NCBI RefSeq assembly: GCF_014353015.1
Contig: NZ_CP060704.1
Location: forward strand, 4,613,001-4,677,000
Origin: Chitinimonas koreensis
GTDB taxonomy: Bacteria > Pseudomonadota > Gammaproteobacteria > Burkholderiales > Chitinimonadaceae
Reading direction: 5' to 3'
DNA: 64,000 nt
A model generated the notes under the pieces. The model worked only from the letters and a program-made list of their open reading frames with translations, did no database searches and had not been told where the DNA came from. The position numbers were made by a program, and so were the translations under genes. This document shows positions 10,101 to 19,420 of the stretch, piece by piece; the first letter of the stretch is position 1, and every line of letters starts with the position of its first letter.

Positions 10101-10443
10101 GGGGTCAGCCGAATCGGGAAGCTGGCGGGAGCGTTGCAGGATAGCAGCGGCCCCATATGCAAAAAACGAATCTTTGCGTCTATCCATATCGTCGCAGCCA
10201 CTCTAAACCCCGTGCCGCGGCAGACATGCGACGCGCTTGCCTTTCCGTACCCATGCGACGGCGTCGGCCATCCGACCCGTAGACCGAACGCCTGCGACTG
10301 GCGGACCAGGCCGCAGCGGGCATTTCCATGCTGCGCCGCCACGAGCCCTGCGAGGCGCGCAGGTCTATAATCCGCGCTTTCCGAATTCCCTCCCCCGGGC
10401 TGCGGCGATCCCGCACCCGCCGCAGCCAGAGAAACCGACACCC
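10101..10443. promoter_or_regulatory. Divergent control region of cysI and pepN
   Basis: About 340 bases separating the two divergently read genes; the only place for their promoters. I cannot assign a CysB site or promoter boxes with confidence. No gene is seen inside. Confidence 0.4.
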
Positions 10444-13104
10444 ATGGCCAAACTCGACGCCACCGCCCCGCAGCCGATCCAGCTCAAGGACTACCTGCCG
10501 CCCGCCTTCCTGATCGACAAGGTCGACCTGACCTTCGACCTGGACGAGGACCACAGCCGCGTCACCTCGCGCCTGGTCCTGCACCGCAATCCGGCCCACC
10601 CGGATACGCGCGCGCCGCTGCGGCTCGACGGCCGCGAGCTCGAGCTCGAAGCGCTGCGGCTCGACGGCGAGCCGCTCGACGGCAGCCGCTACGAGCTCGA
10701 CGCCGAGTCGCTGACCATCGCGTCGATGCCCGACAACGCCATTCTCGAGATCGTCACCGTCATCCACCCCGAGACCAACACCAGCCTCAACGGCCTGTAC
10801 CGCTCGGGCGCCAACTTCTACAGCCAGTGCGAGGCCGAGGGCTTCCGCAAGATCACCTACTACCTCGACCGCCCCGACGTGATGGCGCGCTTCACCACCA
10901 CCATCGTGGCCGACAAGGCCAAGTGGCCGGTGCTGCTGTCCAACGGCAACAAGGTCGGCGAGGGCGCGCTCGACCGCAACCGCCACTGGGTCAAGTGGGT
11001 CGATCCGTTCAAGAAGCCGGCCTACCTGTTCGCGCTGGTGGCCGGCAAGCTGTCGAAGCTGGCCGACAAGTTCACCACCGCCAGCGGCCGCGAAGTGGCG
11101 CTGGAGATCTGGGTCGAGCCGGCCGACCTCGACAAGTGCGACCACGCCATGGCCTCGGTCAAGAAATCGATGGCCTGGGACGAGCAGCGCTACGGCCTCG
11201 AATACGACCTCGACACCTACATGATCGTGGCCGTCGGCGACTTCAACATGGGCGCCATGGAAAACAAGGGCCTCAACATCTTCAACACCAAGTACGTGCT
11301 GGCACGGCCCGACACCGCCACCGACATCGATTTCGACGGCATCGAATCGGTGATCGCGCACGAGTACTTCCACAACTGGACCGGCAACCGCGTCACCTGC
11401 CGCGACTGGTTCCAGCTCTCGCTCAAGGAAGGCCTGACCGTGTTCCGCGACCAGGAATTCTCGGCCGACATGGGCAGCGCGCCGGTGCAGCGCATCGAGG
11501 CGGTGCGCGCGCTGCGCACCCACCAGTTCGCCGAGGACGCCGGCCCGATGGCCCACCCGGTGCGGCCCGAGAGCTATATCGAGATCAACAACTTCTACAC
11601 CGTGACGGTGTACGAGAAGGGCGCCGAAGTCGTCCGCATGTACCAGACCCTGCTGGGCCGCGACGGCTTCCGCCGCGGCATGGATCTCTACTTCAAGCGC
11701 CACGACGGCCAGGCCGTCACCTGCGACGACTTCCGCGCCGCCATGGCCGATGCCAACGGCTACGACCTCGACCAGTTCGCGCGCTGGTATTCGCAGGCCG
11801 GCACGCCGCGGCTGACGGTGCGCGGCCGGTACGACGCCGCCGCGCGCAGCTATACGCTCGAAGTCGCCCAGAGCTGCCCGGCCACGCCGGGCCAGGCCGA
11901 AAAGCTGCCCTTCCACATCCCGCTGGCGCTGGGCCTGGTCGGCCCGGACGGCGCCGACCTGCCGCTGCGGCTGGCCGGCGAAACCGAAGCCACGGCCGGC
12001 ACCCGCGTGCTGTCGGTCAAGGGCGCGCGCGAAACCTTCGTGTTCGAGGACCTGGCGGTCGAGCCGGTGCCTTCGCTGCTGCGCAATTTCTCGGCGCCGG
12101 TGCAGCTCGACTTCCCCTATACCCGCGCCCAGCTGATCCACCTGCTGGCCCACGACGGCGACGCCTTCTGCCGCTGGGAAGCCGGCCAGACGCTGATGCT
12201 GCAGGATCTGCAGGGCCTGATCGAAGCGGCCCGCGCCGGCAAGCCGCTGGCGCTGGCCGACGATTTCGTCGCCGCCATGCGCCAGGTGCTGGCCGACGAG
12301 GCGCTCGACCCGGCGCTGGTGGCGCTGATGCTGACGCTGCCGGCCGAGACCTACCTGGCCGACGGCCAGGCCGGCCACGGCCTGGACATCGACCCGGACG
12401 CGATCCGCGCCGGCCGCGAGGCGATGAAGCTCGGCCTGGCCCAGGCGCTGCGCGGCGAATTCAAGCAGGCCTACGTCCGGCTGCAGGACGACGGTCCCTA
12501 CCGCTTCGAGGCCGCCGCGGTGGCGCGCCGCTCGCTGCGCAACGTGGCGCTGTCCTACCTCGGCGAGCTCGACGAGCCGGTGCTGATCGAGCTGGCCGGC
12601 AAGCAGTACGCCGCCGCCAACAACATGACCGACGCCCAGGCCGCGCTGGCGGTGCTGGTCAACTGGGCCGAGGGCGACGCCGCGCTGGCCGCCTTCGCCG
12701 CCAAGTGGGCCCACGATGCGCTGGTGATGGACAAGTGGTTCACGCTGCAGGCCGGCAGCCGCCGGCTCGGCACTGTGGCGCAGGTGCAGCGGCTGATGCA
12801 GCACCCGGCCTTCTCGCTGGCCAACCCGAACAAGGTGCGCTCGCTGGTCGGCGCCTTCGTCCACAACAACCTGGCCGGCTTCCACGCCGCCGACGGCTCG
12901 GGCTACGACTTCGCCGCCGACACCATCCTGGCGGTCGACAAGCTGAACCCTCAGATGGCGGCCCGCCTGGCCGGCTGCTTCAACCGCTGGAAGAAGCTCG
13001 AACCGGGCCGCCGCGGCCTGATGCATGCCGCGATCGAACGCGTCGCCGGCCACGCCGGCCTGTCGCGCGACGTGTACGAGATCGTGTCGAAAAACCTGCA
13101 GTAA
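10444..13104 (+). CDS. pepN: Aminopeptidase N (M1 family)
   Basis: 886 residues, the usual length of bacterial PepN (about 870-890). A cytosolic zinc exopeptidase that removes N-terminal residues in the last steps of protein turnover. The substrate-binding motif GAMENKGLNIF and the zinc site HEYFHNWTGNR, with the third ligand Glu in LKEGLTVFRDQEF, are intact. The C-terminal half (from about 540) has the all-helical PepN domain ending VYEIVSKNLQ. The ATG at 10444 is followed directly by MAKLDATAP; the long antisense frame across this gene is a G+C shadow. Confidence 0.96.
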   Translation: MAKLDATAPQPIQLKDYLPPAFLIDKVDLTFDLDEDHSRVTSRLVLHRNPAHPDTRAPLRLDGRELELEALRLDGEPLDGSRYELDAESLTIASMPDNAILEIVTVIHPETNTSLNGLYRSGANFYSQCEAEGFRKITYYLDRPDVMARFTTTIVADKAKWPVLLSNGNKVGEGALDRNRHWVKWVDPFKKPAYLFALVAGKLSKLADKFTTASGREVALEIWVEPADLDKCDHAMASVKKSMAWDEQRYGLEYDLDTYMIVAVGDFNMGAMENKGLNIFNTKYVLARPDTATDIDFDGIESVIAHEYFHNWTGNRVTCRDWFQLSLKEGLTVFRDQEFSADMGSAPVQRIEAVRALRTHQFAEDAGPMAHPVRPESYIEINNFYTVTVYEKGAEVVRMYQTLLGRDGFRRGMDLYFKRHDGQAVTCDDFRAAMADANGYDLDQFARWYSQAGTPRLTVRGRYDAAARSYTLEVAQSCPATPGQAEKLPFHIPLALGLVGPDGADLPLRLAGETEATAGTRVLSVKGARETFVFEDLAVEPVPSLLRNFSAPVQLDFPYTRAQLIHLLAHDGDAFCRWEAGQTLMLQDLQGLIEAARAGKPLALADDFVAAMRQVLADEALDPALVALMLTLPAETYLADGQAGHGLDIDPDAIRAGREAMKLGLAQALRGEFKQAYVRLQDDGPYRFEAAAVARRSLRNVALSYLGELDEPVLIELAGKQYAAANNMTDAQAALAVLVNWAEGDAALAAFAAKWAHDALVMDKWFTLQAGSRRLGTVAQVQRLMQHPAFSLANPNKVRSLVGAFVHNNLAGFHAADGSGYDFAADTILAVDKLNPQMAARLAGCFNRWKKLEPGRRGLMHAAIERVAGHAGLSRDVYEIVSKNLQ

Positions 13105-13145
13105 GCGCCGATCGCCGGCCGATCCGATCGGCCTGCGAAGCCCTC

Positions 13146-13299
13146 GGGCGAAGCGAGGTTTCCCCTGGACCGCCCCGCGAAGTCTCCGACTGCGCGGGGC
13201 CCCGCTGGCGGCGCGGGCGGGGAGCAGGAATGGACCGGGGGAGAGCCGACGATCGACCGCGCATCGATCGCGAACGCCCGGCCATGCCGGGCGCTGCGC
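13146..13299 (+). repeat. Dispersed intergenic repeat, copy 2
   Basis: Follows pepN. A more diverged copy: cgaagcgaggtttcccctgg replaces the consensus gcgaggctccctc block, then gcgaagtctccgactgcgcg (inner hairpin), ggcggcgcgggcgggg and the end hairpin cgcccggccatgccgggcgc. Confidence 0.7.
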
Positions 13300-13514
13300 T
13301 TCCGCCAGATCCACCGCGGATGGCGATCGAACCGCCGGCTCTCTTGCCCGCGGGGCGGGGCGTGGTCTAATGTTGGGACGTTTCGCGTCCGCGTTCGATC
13401 ACGCACGCCCGTCGTGCGGTATCCGTGACGCCCGGCGCAAGCCGCCGCCGCAACACCCTATCTCCGCCCGATCTCGCGACACGCGGGGCAGCCGCCCCGG
13501 ACAAGGACAGCGCC

Positions 13515-13949
13515 ATGCACGCGCCGATACTGCTGGTTGAGGACAATCCGGACGACGAGGCGCTGACCATCCGCGCCTTCAACAAGAATTCCATCCAGAA
13601 CCCGATCACCGTCGCGCGCGACGGCCAGGAGGCGATCGACTGGCTGTTCGGCCTCGGCGCCCATGCCGGCAACGAGAACCGCGACCGGCCGGTGCTGATC
13701 CTGCTCGACATCAAGCTGCCCAAGCTCAATGGCATCGAAGTGCTGCGCCAGATCCGCGCCAACGAGGCGACGCGGCTGATCCCGGTGGTGATGCTGACGA
13801 CCTCGAAGGAAGAGGACGACCTGGTGAAGAGCTACAGCCTCGGCGCCAACAGTTATATCCGCAAGCCGGTCGACTTCATGCAGTTCATGGAAGTGGTCAA
13901 GCAGGTCGGCATCTACTGGCTGATGCTGAACGAGCCGGTACAGAACTGA
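13515..13949 (+). CDS. Single-domain response regulator, Rcp1-like
   Basis: 144 residues, a lone receiver domain. It begins ILLVEDNPDDEALTIRAF with the acidic pair, has the phospho-acceptor aspartate in VLILLDIKLPKLNG, the threonines in VVMLTTSKEEDD and the lysine in YIRKPVDF. The insertion after the second strand (QEAIDWLFGLGAHAG) is typical of the Rcp1 group often found beside phytochromes or PAS kinases. The start ATG at 13515 is preceded by AAGGA. The next gene is a REC-PAS-GGDEF-EAL protein, possibly co-transcribed (about 190 bases between them). Its kinase is not in the window. Confidence 0.88.
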   Translation: MHAPILLVEDNPDDEALTIRAFNKNSIQNPITVARDGQEAIDWLFGLGAHAGNENRDRPVLILLDIKLPKLNGIEVLRQIRANEATRLIPVVMLTTSKEEDDLVKSYSLGANSYIRKPVDFMQFMEVVKQVGIYWLMLNEPVQN

Positions 13950-14137
13950 GCCGGTGCGGACCCGTTGCGGAAACCGATTCCAACAGGATGCCGACCTGCC
14001 GGTGCCGGGCATCCGCCGCAGTACGCCGCAGCCGGTGGCCGCGCGGCGAAGAGGAAGGCAGTGAGCGACATGATGATGAGCAGGACCGGTGAGCAGCGCC
14101 GCCGAAGCATGGCGGATCGCGGACAGGGCGCGCACTG

Positions 14138-16264
14138 ATGGTCGAGCAGCCGGAAAACAGCAAGCAGCTGCGCGTGCTGGTCGTCGACGACTCGGAGGAC
14201 GACGCGCTGCTCAACGTGCTGGCGCTGCGCCGCCAGGGCTTCGAGGTCGACTACAGCCTGGTCGACACCGCCGAGACCATGGCGGCCGCGCTGCGCGAGC
14301 GGCCGTGGGACCTGGTGCTGTCGGACTATTCGATGCCGCAGTTCTCGGCCCAGGAAGCGCTGCAGGTGTTCCGCCAGCACGGCCTGGTGGTGCCCTTCAT
14401 CGTGGTCACCGGCACCATCGGCGAAGAGTCGGCGGTCGCCATGATGAAAGCCGGCGTCAACGACTTCGTGCTCAAGACCCACCTCAAGCGGCTGGCCAGC
14501 GTGGTCGAGCGCGAGCTGCGCGAGACCGGCAACCGGGTCGCCAAGCGCGAAGCCGAGTCGGCGCTGCGCGAAAGCCAGGAACGCTACGAGCTGGCCATCC
14601 GCGGCGCCAACGACGGGCTGTGGGACTGGAACATCCGCGACGACACCATCTATTTCTCGCCGCGCTGGAAGGCGATGCTCGGCTACCGCGAGGACGAGCT
14701 GATCGACCCGCTGCCCGAGACCTGGCTGGCGCTGGTGCACCCGGACGAGGGCGAGGGGCTGCGCATGCAGCTGATCCGCCACCTCAAGGGCGATACGCCG
14801 CACTTCGAGGCCGAGCACCGCATGCGCCACAAGGACGGCAGCTGGCGCTGGATGCTGACGCGCGGCATGGCGATGATCGACCCGGCCAGCCGGCTGGCCT
14901 ACCGCATGGCCGGCTCGCTGACCGACATCACCGAACGCAAGCGCGCCGAAGAGCAGATGCTGTACGACGCGCTGCACGACAGCCTGACCGGCCTCGCCAA
15001 CCGGGCGATGTTCACCGACTTCCTCGGTTTCGCGCTCGGCCACGCCACCCGCGATTCGGGCTACCTGTGCGCGGTGCTGTGCCTCAACCTCGAGCGCTTC
15101 CGCTACATCAACGACAGCTTCGGCCATGCCACCGGCGACCGCATCCTGCGCGTCACCGCCGAGCGGCTGCAGCAGGTGCAGCGGCCCGGCGACGTGGTGG
15201 CGCGCTTCGGCGGCGACGAATTCGCCATCCTGCTCGACGCGATCGACGAGCCGGCCGACGCGATCCGCTACACCGAGCAGATGCTGGTCGAGCTGGCCAA
15301 GCCGATCGACATCGAGGGCCACGAGATCTACCCCGGCGCGCGCGTCGGCATCGCGCTGTCGTCGGGCGGCTATGCCCACCCCGAGGAGATGATCCGCGAC
15401 GCCGATACCGCGATGCACCGCGCCAAGCAGTACGGCAAGGGCAAGTACGAGATCTTCGACCGCGCCATGCAGGGCACCATGCTGCGCGCGCTCAAGATGG
15501 AGCAGGAGATGCGCCGCGCGCTGGCCGCCGGCGAATTTCTGCCCTACTACCAGCCGATCGTCGACCTCACCAGCGGCCGCATCGCCGCCTTCGAGGCGCT
15601 GGTGCGCTGGAAGCGGCCCGACGGGGTGCTGGTCAGCCCGGCCGAGTTCATCCCGCTGGCCGAGGAGATCGGGCTGATCAACGCGATCGGCTACCAGATG
15701 CTGGAGAAGAGCGCGGCCCAGATCGCCGCCTGGCAGCGCCGCTTCCCCGACCTGACGCTGCGCGTCAGCGTCAACCTGTCGGGCAAGCAGTTCAACCAGC
15801 CCGACCTGGTCGAGCAGATCGACCGCGCCATCGAGCAGGCCGGCATCGCGCCGGGCCTGCTGGAGCTCGAGATCACCGAGAGCATCCTGATGGACAACAC
15901 CGACGCCATCATCGGCATGCTGCAGGCGATCCGCGCGCGCGGCATCCAGATCCTGATGGACGATTTCGGCACCGGCTACTCCTCGCTGTCCTACCTGCAC
16001 CGCTTCCCGTCCAACGTGCTGAAGATCGACGGCTCCTTCGTCCGCCGCATCACCGACGACCTGTTCAGCCGCGAGATCGTGCGCGCGATCGTGCTCTTAG
16101 CCAGCAACCTCGGCATGGCCGTGATCGCCGAGGGCGTCGAGACCGCCGACCAGCTCGCCGCGCTGCGCCACATGGCCTGCGATTTCGCCCAGGGCTACCA
16201 CTTCGCCAAGCCGCTGCCGGCCGAGGCGGCCACGGCGCTGATCGAGGAGCGGCGCAGCTGGTGA
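14138..16264 (+). CDS. REC-PAS-GGDEF-EAL c-di-GMP turnover protein
   Basis: 708 residues. Order: receiver (about 8-125, phospho-site in DLVLSDYSMPQ), PAS/PAC (about 147-270, ending AGSLTDITERKRAEEQ), GGDEF (about 275-435) and EAL (about 455-700). The cyclase site is an intact GGDEF in RFGGDEFAILLDAI, with an inhibitory RxxD (RPGD) five residues upstream. The EAL domain keeps EALVRW, NLSGKQF, EITESIL, DDFGTGYSS, KIDGSF and AEGVET, so both synthesis and breakdown of c-di-GMP are possible on paper. Control by phosphorylation of the receiver is inferred. A terminator follows after about 105 bases. Confidence 0.93.
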   Translation: MVEQPENSKQLRVLVVDDSEDDALLNVLALRRQGFEVDYSLVDTAETMAAALRERPWDLVLSDYSMPQFSAQEALQVFRQHGLVVPFIVVTGTIGEESAVAMMKAGVNDFVLKTHLKRLASVVERELRETGNRVAKREAESALRESQERYELAIRGANDGLWDWNIRDDTIYFSPRWKAMLGYREDELIDPLPETWLALVHPDEGEGLRMQLIRHLKGDTPHFEAEHRMRHKDGSWRWMLTRGMAMIDPASRLAYRMAGSLTDITERKRAEEQMLYDALHDSLTGLANRAMFTDFLGFALGHATRDSGYLCAVLCLNLERFRYINDSFGHATGDRILRVTAERLQQVQRPGDVVARFGGDEFAILLDAIDEPADAIRYTEQMLVELAKPIDIEGHEIYPGARVGIALSSGGYAHPEEMIRDADTAMHRAKQYGKGKYEIFDRAMQGTMLRALKMEQEMRRALAAGEFLPYYQPIVDLTSGRIAAFEALVRWKRPDGVLVSPAEFIPLAEEIGLINAIGYQMLEKSAAQIAAWQRRFPDLTLRVSVNLSGKQFNQPDLVEQIDRAIEQAGIAPGLLELEITESILMDNTDAIIGMLQAIRARGIQILMDDFGTGYSSLSYLHRFPSNVLKIDGSFVRRITDDLFSREIVRAIVLLASNLGMAVIAEGVETADQLAALRHMACDFAQGYHFAKPLPAEAATALIEERRSW

Positions 16265-16301
16265 GCGCCGGAGGGCCGGAGGGCCGACACTACGGCCATC
16301 C

Positions 16302-16368
16302 GTAGGTCGGGATTTATCCCCGACAACGCCGACGGAAGCAGCGCTGTCGGGAATAAATCCCGACCTAC
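16302..16368. repeat. Palindromic repeat, gtaggtcggg type
   Basis: Inverted arms gtaggtcgggatttatcccc and its complement enclose about 20 bases containing gccgacggaagcagcgc. A related element is at 44894-44962. It could form a long hairpin in RNA from either strand. Confidence 0.7.
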
Positions 16369-16369
16369 G

Positions 16370-16400
16370 AAAAGCCCCGCCATGCAGGCGGGGCTTTTTC
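16370..16400. terminator. Bidirectional terminator
   Basis: aaaagccccgcc and ggcggggcttttt form a 12-bp stem with a five-base loop and a T-run on both strands. It lies between the convergent GGDEF-EAL and DUF962 genes and can serve both. Confidence 0.9.
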
Positions 16401-16420
16401 ATGGCCGAACCGGGGCAGGC

Positions 16421-16843
16421 TCAATAGGCGATCCGGTAGCGCCGGTAGATGAAGCCCAGCAGCCAGGCCGGCCCGACCAGCAGGAACTTGATGTCGTCGA
16501 AGAAAGACGGCTTCTTGCCCTCGACCTTGTGGCCGATGAACTGGCCGATCCAGGCCAGCACGAAGATGGTCAGCGAGACCGCCAGCACCGCGGGCATCTG
16601 GCTCAGGATCGCCAGCATCGTGCCGGCCACCAGCAGCATGCCGAGCGCGATCGGCAGCGACAGCTTGATGTAGTAGGCCAGCGCGAACAGCGCGAAGCCG
16701 AGCGCCAGCCACGGCGAGGCGGCCCACAAGAGGCCGAGCAGGCTGAAGGTGATCAGCGGTACGCAGATCCAGTGCACGCGCTTGTTGAAGGGATTGCGAT
16801 GGCTTTCGCCGTAGCGCTCGAACAGGTCGTCGATGGGGCGCAT
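16421..16843 (-). CDS. DUF962 / Mpo1-like membrane protein
   Basis: 140 residues. Family features are the start RPIDDLFERYGESHRNPFNK with the conserved SH.NP.N histidine region, HWICVPL, four hydrophobic segments, and GQFIGHKVEGKKPSF with a second conserved histidine before the last segment. The family includes yeast Mpo1, a dioxygenase acting on 2-hydroxy fatty acids; the bacterial function is not settled. The histidines that would bind iron are present. Single gene, converging on the upstream c-di-GMP gene. Confidence 0.85.
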   Translation of the reverse strand: MRPIDDLFERYGESHRNPFNKRVHWICVPLITFSLLGLLWAASPWLALGFALFALAYYIKLSLPIALGMLLVAGTMLAILSQMPAVLAVSLTIFVLAWIGQFIGHKVEGKKPSFFDDIKFLLVGPAWLLGFIYRRYRIAY

Positions 16844-16941
16844 GGCCGTCTCCTCGTTGTCGTTGGAACACCGGATGCTAAGCCGCCGCCGCGCCGCCGC
16901 GCTTGAACGTTTCCGCTATCGCGCGGCCCTTGGCCGCCGCG

Positions 16942-17664
16942 TCAGCGGGTGGTGATGACGATGCGGCTCAGCGTCGACGGCACCACGCCGAAGGTCGCAT
17001 GGAACACCCGGCTCATATGGGCCAGGTCGGCGAAACCGGCGGCGTGGGCGGCGGTGGTCAGGTTGGCGCCGGCCGCCAGCTGGTCGACCGCCGCCAGCTG
17101 GCGCATCCACAGCTGATAGCGGCGGAACGGCAGCCCGGTGTGCTGGCTGAACAGGTGGCTGAAGCGGCTCAGCGACAGTCCGGCCGCGGCCGCCAGCGCG
17201 GCGGCGTCGCGTTCCGGATCGCGCGCCAGCTCGGCCAATGCCTGGGCGACGCGTGGATCGGGCACCGGCGCGCGCTCGTAGCCGGGCAGCCAGGCCGCCT
17301 GCCAGGCGGTGACCAGCTCCTCGCAGGCGGCCAGCGGCCGCGGCATGCGCCACAGTTCGAGCAGGCCCTGGCACGGCGCCGATTCGGCCGTCGGCGCGGC
17401 GGCCTGCCAGGCGCGCAGCGAGCGCTGGCCGGGATCGATGAACAGGTGGGCGATCAGGGCGCCGTTGGCGGCGATGCGGTGCTGCTGGCCCGGCAGCAGC
17501 ACCGCGGCCCGGCTGCGCTGCGGCCCCTGGCCGAGATCGAGGCGGAACTCGCCCTCGAGCGCCAGGCTCAGCTGCAGCGCGTAATGGCTGTGCGGCGTGG
17601 AATCGGATTCCACGCCCAGCACCAGCGCCCTCCCCCGCCACAGATACATGCGCCCCTGTTTCAT
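16942..17664 (-). CDS. AraC-family transcriptional regulator
   Basis: 240 residues. The N-terminal part looks like a small cupin (HSHYALQLSLALEGEFRL, VLLPGQQHRI). The C-terminal 100 residues contain two helix-turn-helix motifs (AALAAAAGLSLSRFSHLFSQ and AAHAAGFADLAHMSRVF) and the AraC signature ending FGVVPSTLSR. The ligand and target are unknown; no obvious target gene is divergent from it, since the region behind it is repeat DNA. Confidence 0.88.
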   Translation of the reverse strand: MKQGRMYLWRGRALVLGVESDSTPHSHYALQLSLALEGEFRLDLGQGPQRSRAAVLLPGQQHRIAANGALIAHLFIDPGQRSLRAWQAAAPTAESAPCQGLLELWRMPRPLAACEELVTAWQAAWLPGYERAPVPDPRVAQALAELARDPERDAAALAAAAGLSLSRFSHLFSQHTGLPFRRYQLWMRQLAAVDQLAAGANLTTAAHAAGFADLAHMSRVFHATFGVVPSTLSRIVITTR

Positions 17665-17710
17665 CGTCCCAGTATAGGTGGGGCGGTTCGATCCGCGTCG
17701 ACCTGCCGCT

Positions 17711-17830
17711 CAGGCACCCGGCAAAGCCGGGCGCTTGTCCTTGGTGAACGCTGAACCATGGGACGATCCCTGATTCACCCCGACTCCCCCGCCCTCGCCG
17801 CCGCGAGGGAGCCTCGCTGGCGCTCGTTCG
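17711..17830 (-). repeat. Dispersed intergenic repeat, copy 3 (short form)
   Basis: Read on the minus strand: agcgccagcgaggctccctc, ggcggcgagggcgggggagt, then the end hairpin gcccggctttgccgggtgc. The inner acaaagtct hairpin is absent. It faces copy 4 across a palindromic repeat. Confidence 0.8.
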
Positions 17831-17900
17831 CTCTCCGTTGCACCTGCGGTTAGGCATGTCGCTGCGCTCATGCCGGTTGCCGGCACTGTCGGCAGGTTTT

Positions 17901-17966
17901 GTAGGAGCGGCTTTAGCCGCGAATGGTCGAGCCTATCCGGCGATTCGCGGCTAAAGCCGCTCCTAC
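17901..17966. repeat. REP-like inverted pair gtaggagcggctttagccgc
   Basis: Two 24-base arms beginning gtaggagcggctttagccgc in inverted orientation with an 18-base spacer. This sequence type is widespread as an intergenic palindrome in Pseudomonas and Xanthomonas relatives. It lies between copies 3 and 4 of the dispersed repeat. Confidence 0.8.
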
Positions 17967-18010
17967 AACGCGGCGAAATCGGGTCGATGTGCGCGAATGG
18001 TCGAAATTGT

Positions 18011-18140
18011 CGCTGACGAGCGCCAGCGAGGCTCCCTCGCGGCGGCGAGGGCGGGGGGAGTCGGGATGAATCAGGGGAGCGCCAACGGTTCAACCAACAC
18101 GAATGGTCAGCGCACGGCTCCGCCGGGCGCCCGCGCTGCG
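18011..18140 (+). repeat. Dispersed intergenic repeat, copy 4 (short form)
   Basis: gacgagcgccagcgaggctc, ggcggcgagggcgggggga, then acggctccgccgggcgc. Same short form as copy 3, in the opposite orientation. Confidence 0.8.
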
Positions 18141-18180
18141 CATCGGGCACCGCAACCGCCCGAGCAAAGCAGCGCGACGC

Positions 18181-19299
18181 TCAGACCTGGCCGAGGAACC
18201 AGTTGACGATGTAGAAATGGTCCTCGAACAGCTGCTCTTCCATCCGGTTGAACTCGAACAGCGGCACCCACTTGGCGCGGTCGGCGTCGTCGTCGCCGCG
18301 GACCTTGGGCAGGCCCTCGCTGGTCGGCGCCAGTTCGATCAGGAAAGCGTGGGTGATGGTGCGGCCGCGCAGCGAGCGCTGCGGGTGGTCGAACACCCGG
18401 CTGGAACGGACCGAGCCGGCCAGCACCGGCGCCGGCACCTTGAGCCGGGCCTCTTCCTTCAGTTCGCGGATCACCGCGTCCTTGATCCGCTCGTCCGGGT
18501 TGACGAAGCCGCCCGGCAGCGCCCACAGCCCCTTGCCCGGCTGAGAGCGGCGGCGCACCAGCAGCACGTGGCCCGAGTGGATCACCACCGCGTCGACGGT
18601 GACGAAGGTCGGCGGGTAGGGCGCCGCCGCCCAGCTCTGGCGGTAGCGCTTCACGAACAGGTATTCGTCCTGCAGCTTCAGATAGGTCTCGCCGCCGCGG
18701 AAGGCGTGCAGCCAGTCGAACACCCGCGCCGGCAACAGCGCCGCGCAGGCCGGCCAGTCGCCGCCGCGCTCGGGATCGAAGAAGGCATGGCGGATGCGCG
18801 AGGCCTGCACCTCGGGCAGCTCGGGCGCCTCGACCCGGCTCCACTGCGGGAACAGCTCGAGGTATTCGGCATTGCCCCGGCGGATGCCGCGCGCCGACTG
18901 GGCCGCGGCCGGGCCGGCGTCGGCGTGCCGCGCGCGCGGCGGCCCGACGATGCCGATGCGGAACTGCGCCTGGCGGCTGCCGACGTCGGAGGTATCCACC
19001 GCGATGACGCGGTCGACCAGGTGCTGCACCTCGGTCAGCCACTGCTGGTCGTTGTACATGCGGTCCGAGATGCCGACCACGAACACCCGCGACTGCTCGG
19101 CCTCGTCCAGCGACATGCGGATCATCCGCTCGCGGTCGTCGACGGTGAACGGGTGCATCGGATTGCGCGCCTGGCGCGCCGAGCCGCACAGCACGATCAC
19201 CTTGTCGGCCAGTTGCAGCGCGTGCTGCAGCGTCCACAGGTGGCCGTTGTGGAAGGGCTGGAAGCGGCCGATGAAGATCAGGTAGTCGAATTCGCGCAT
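18181..19299 (-). CDS. nadM: Bifunctional NMN adenylyltransferase / Nudix hydrolase
   Basis: 372 residues. The N-terminal nucleotidyltransferase (about 1-180) starts DYLIFIGRFQPFHNGHL with the HxGH-type site (HNGH) and makes NAD from NMN and ATP. The C-terminal Nudix domain (about 200-345) has the box GGFVNPDERIKDAVIRELKE followed by EARL; the usual glycine after EEx is replaced, a mild deviation. Fusions of this kind are known, with the Nudix half acting on ADP-ribose-like compounds. The start MREFDYL (19297-19299) is chosen from family alignment; no strong ribosome-binding site is seen. NadA lies just upstream in the same direction but has its own terminator. Confidence 0.9.
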   Translation of the reverse strand: MREFDYLIFIGRFQPFHNGHLWTLQHALQLADKVIVLCGSARQARNPMHPFTVDDRERMIRMSLDEAEQSRVFVVGISDRMYNDQQWLTEVQHLVDRVIAVDTSDVGSRQAQFRIGIVGPPRARHADAGPAAAQSARGIRRGNAEYLELFPQWSRVEAPELPEVQASRIRHAFFDPERGGDWPACAALLPARVFDWLHAFRGGETYLKLQDEYLFVKRYRQSWAAAPYPPTFVTVDAVVIHSGHVLLVRRRSQPGKGLWALPGGFVNPDERIKDAVIRELKEEARLKVPAPVLAGSVRSSRVFDHPQRSLRGRTITHAFLIELAPTSEGLPKVRGDDDADRAKWVPLFEFNRMEEQLFEDHFYIVNWFLGQV

Positions 19300-19378
19300 G
19301 GCTTGTGCAATCGGGATTTGGAACCTGCGGCGGAGTGCCGGCCGCGGCCGGAGCGAGGGCACCGGGCGGCACCGGCCA

Positions 19379-19405
19379 TGAAAAAGGGCAGGATGGCCTG
19401 CCCTC
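19379..19405 (-). terminator. Terminator of nadA
   Basis: On the minus strand gggcaggccatcctgccc followed by TTTTT: seven-base stem, four-base loop. It sits 16-20 bases past the nadA stop. Confidence 0.88.
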
Positions 19406-19420
19406 GTGACATTTCGCCGG

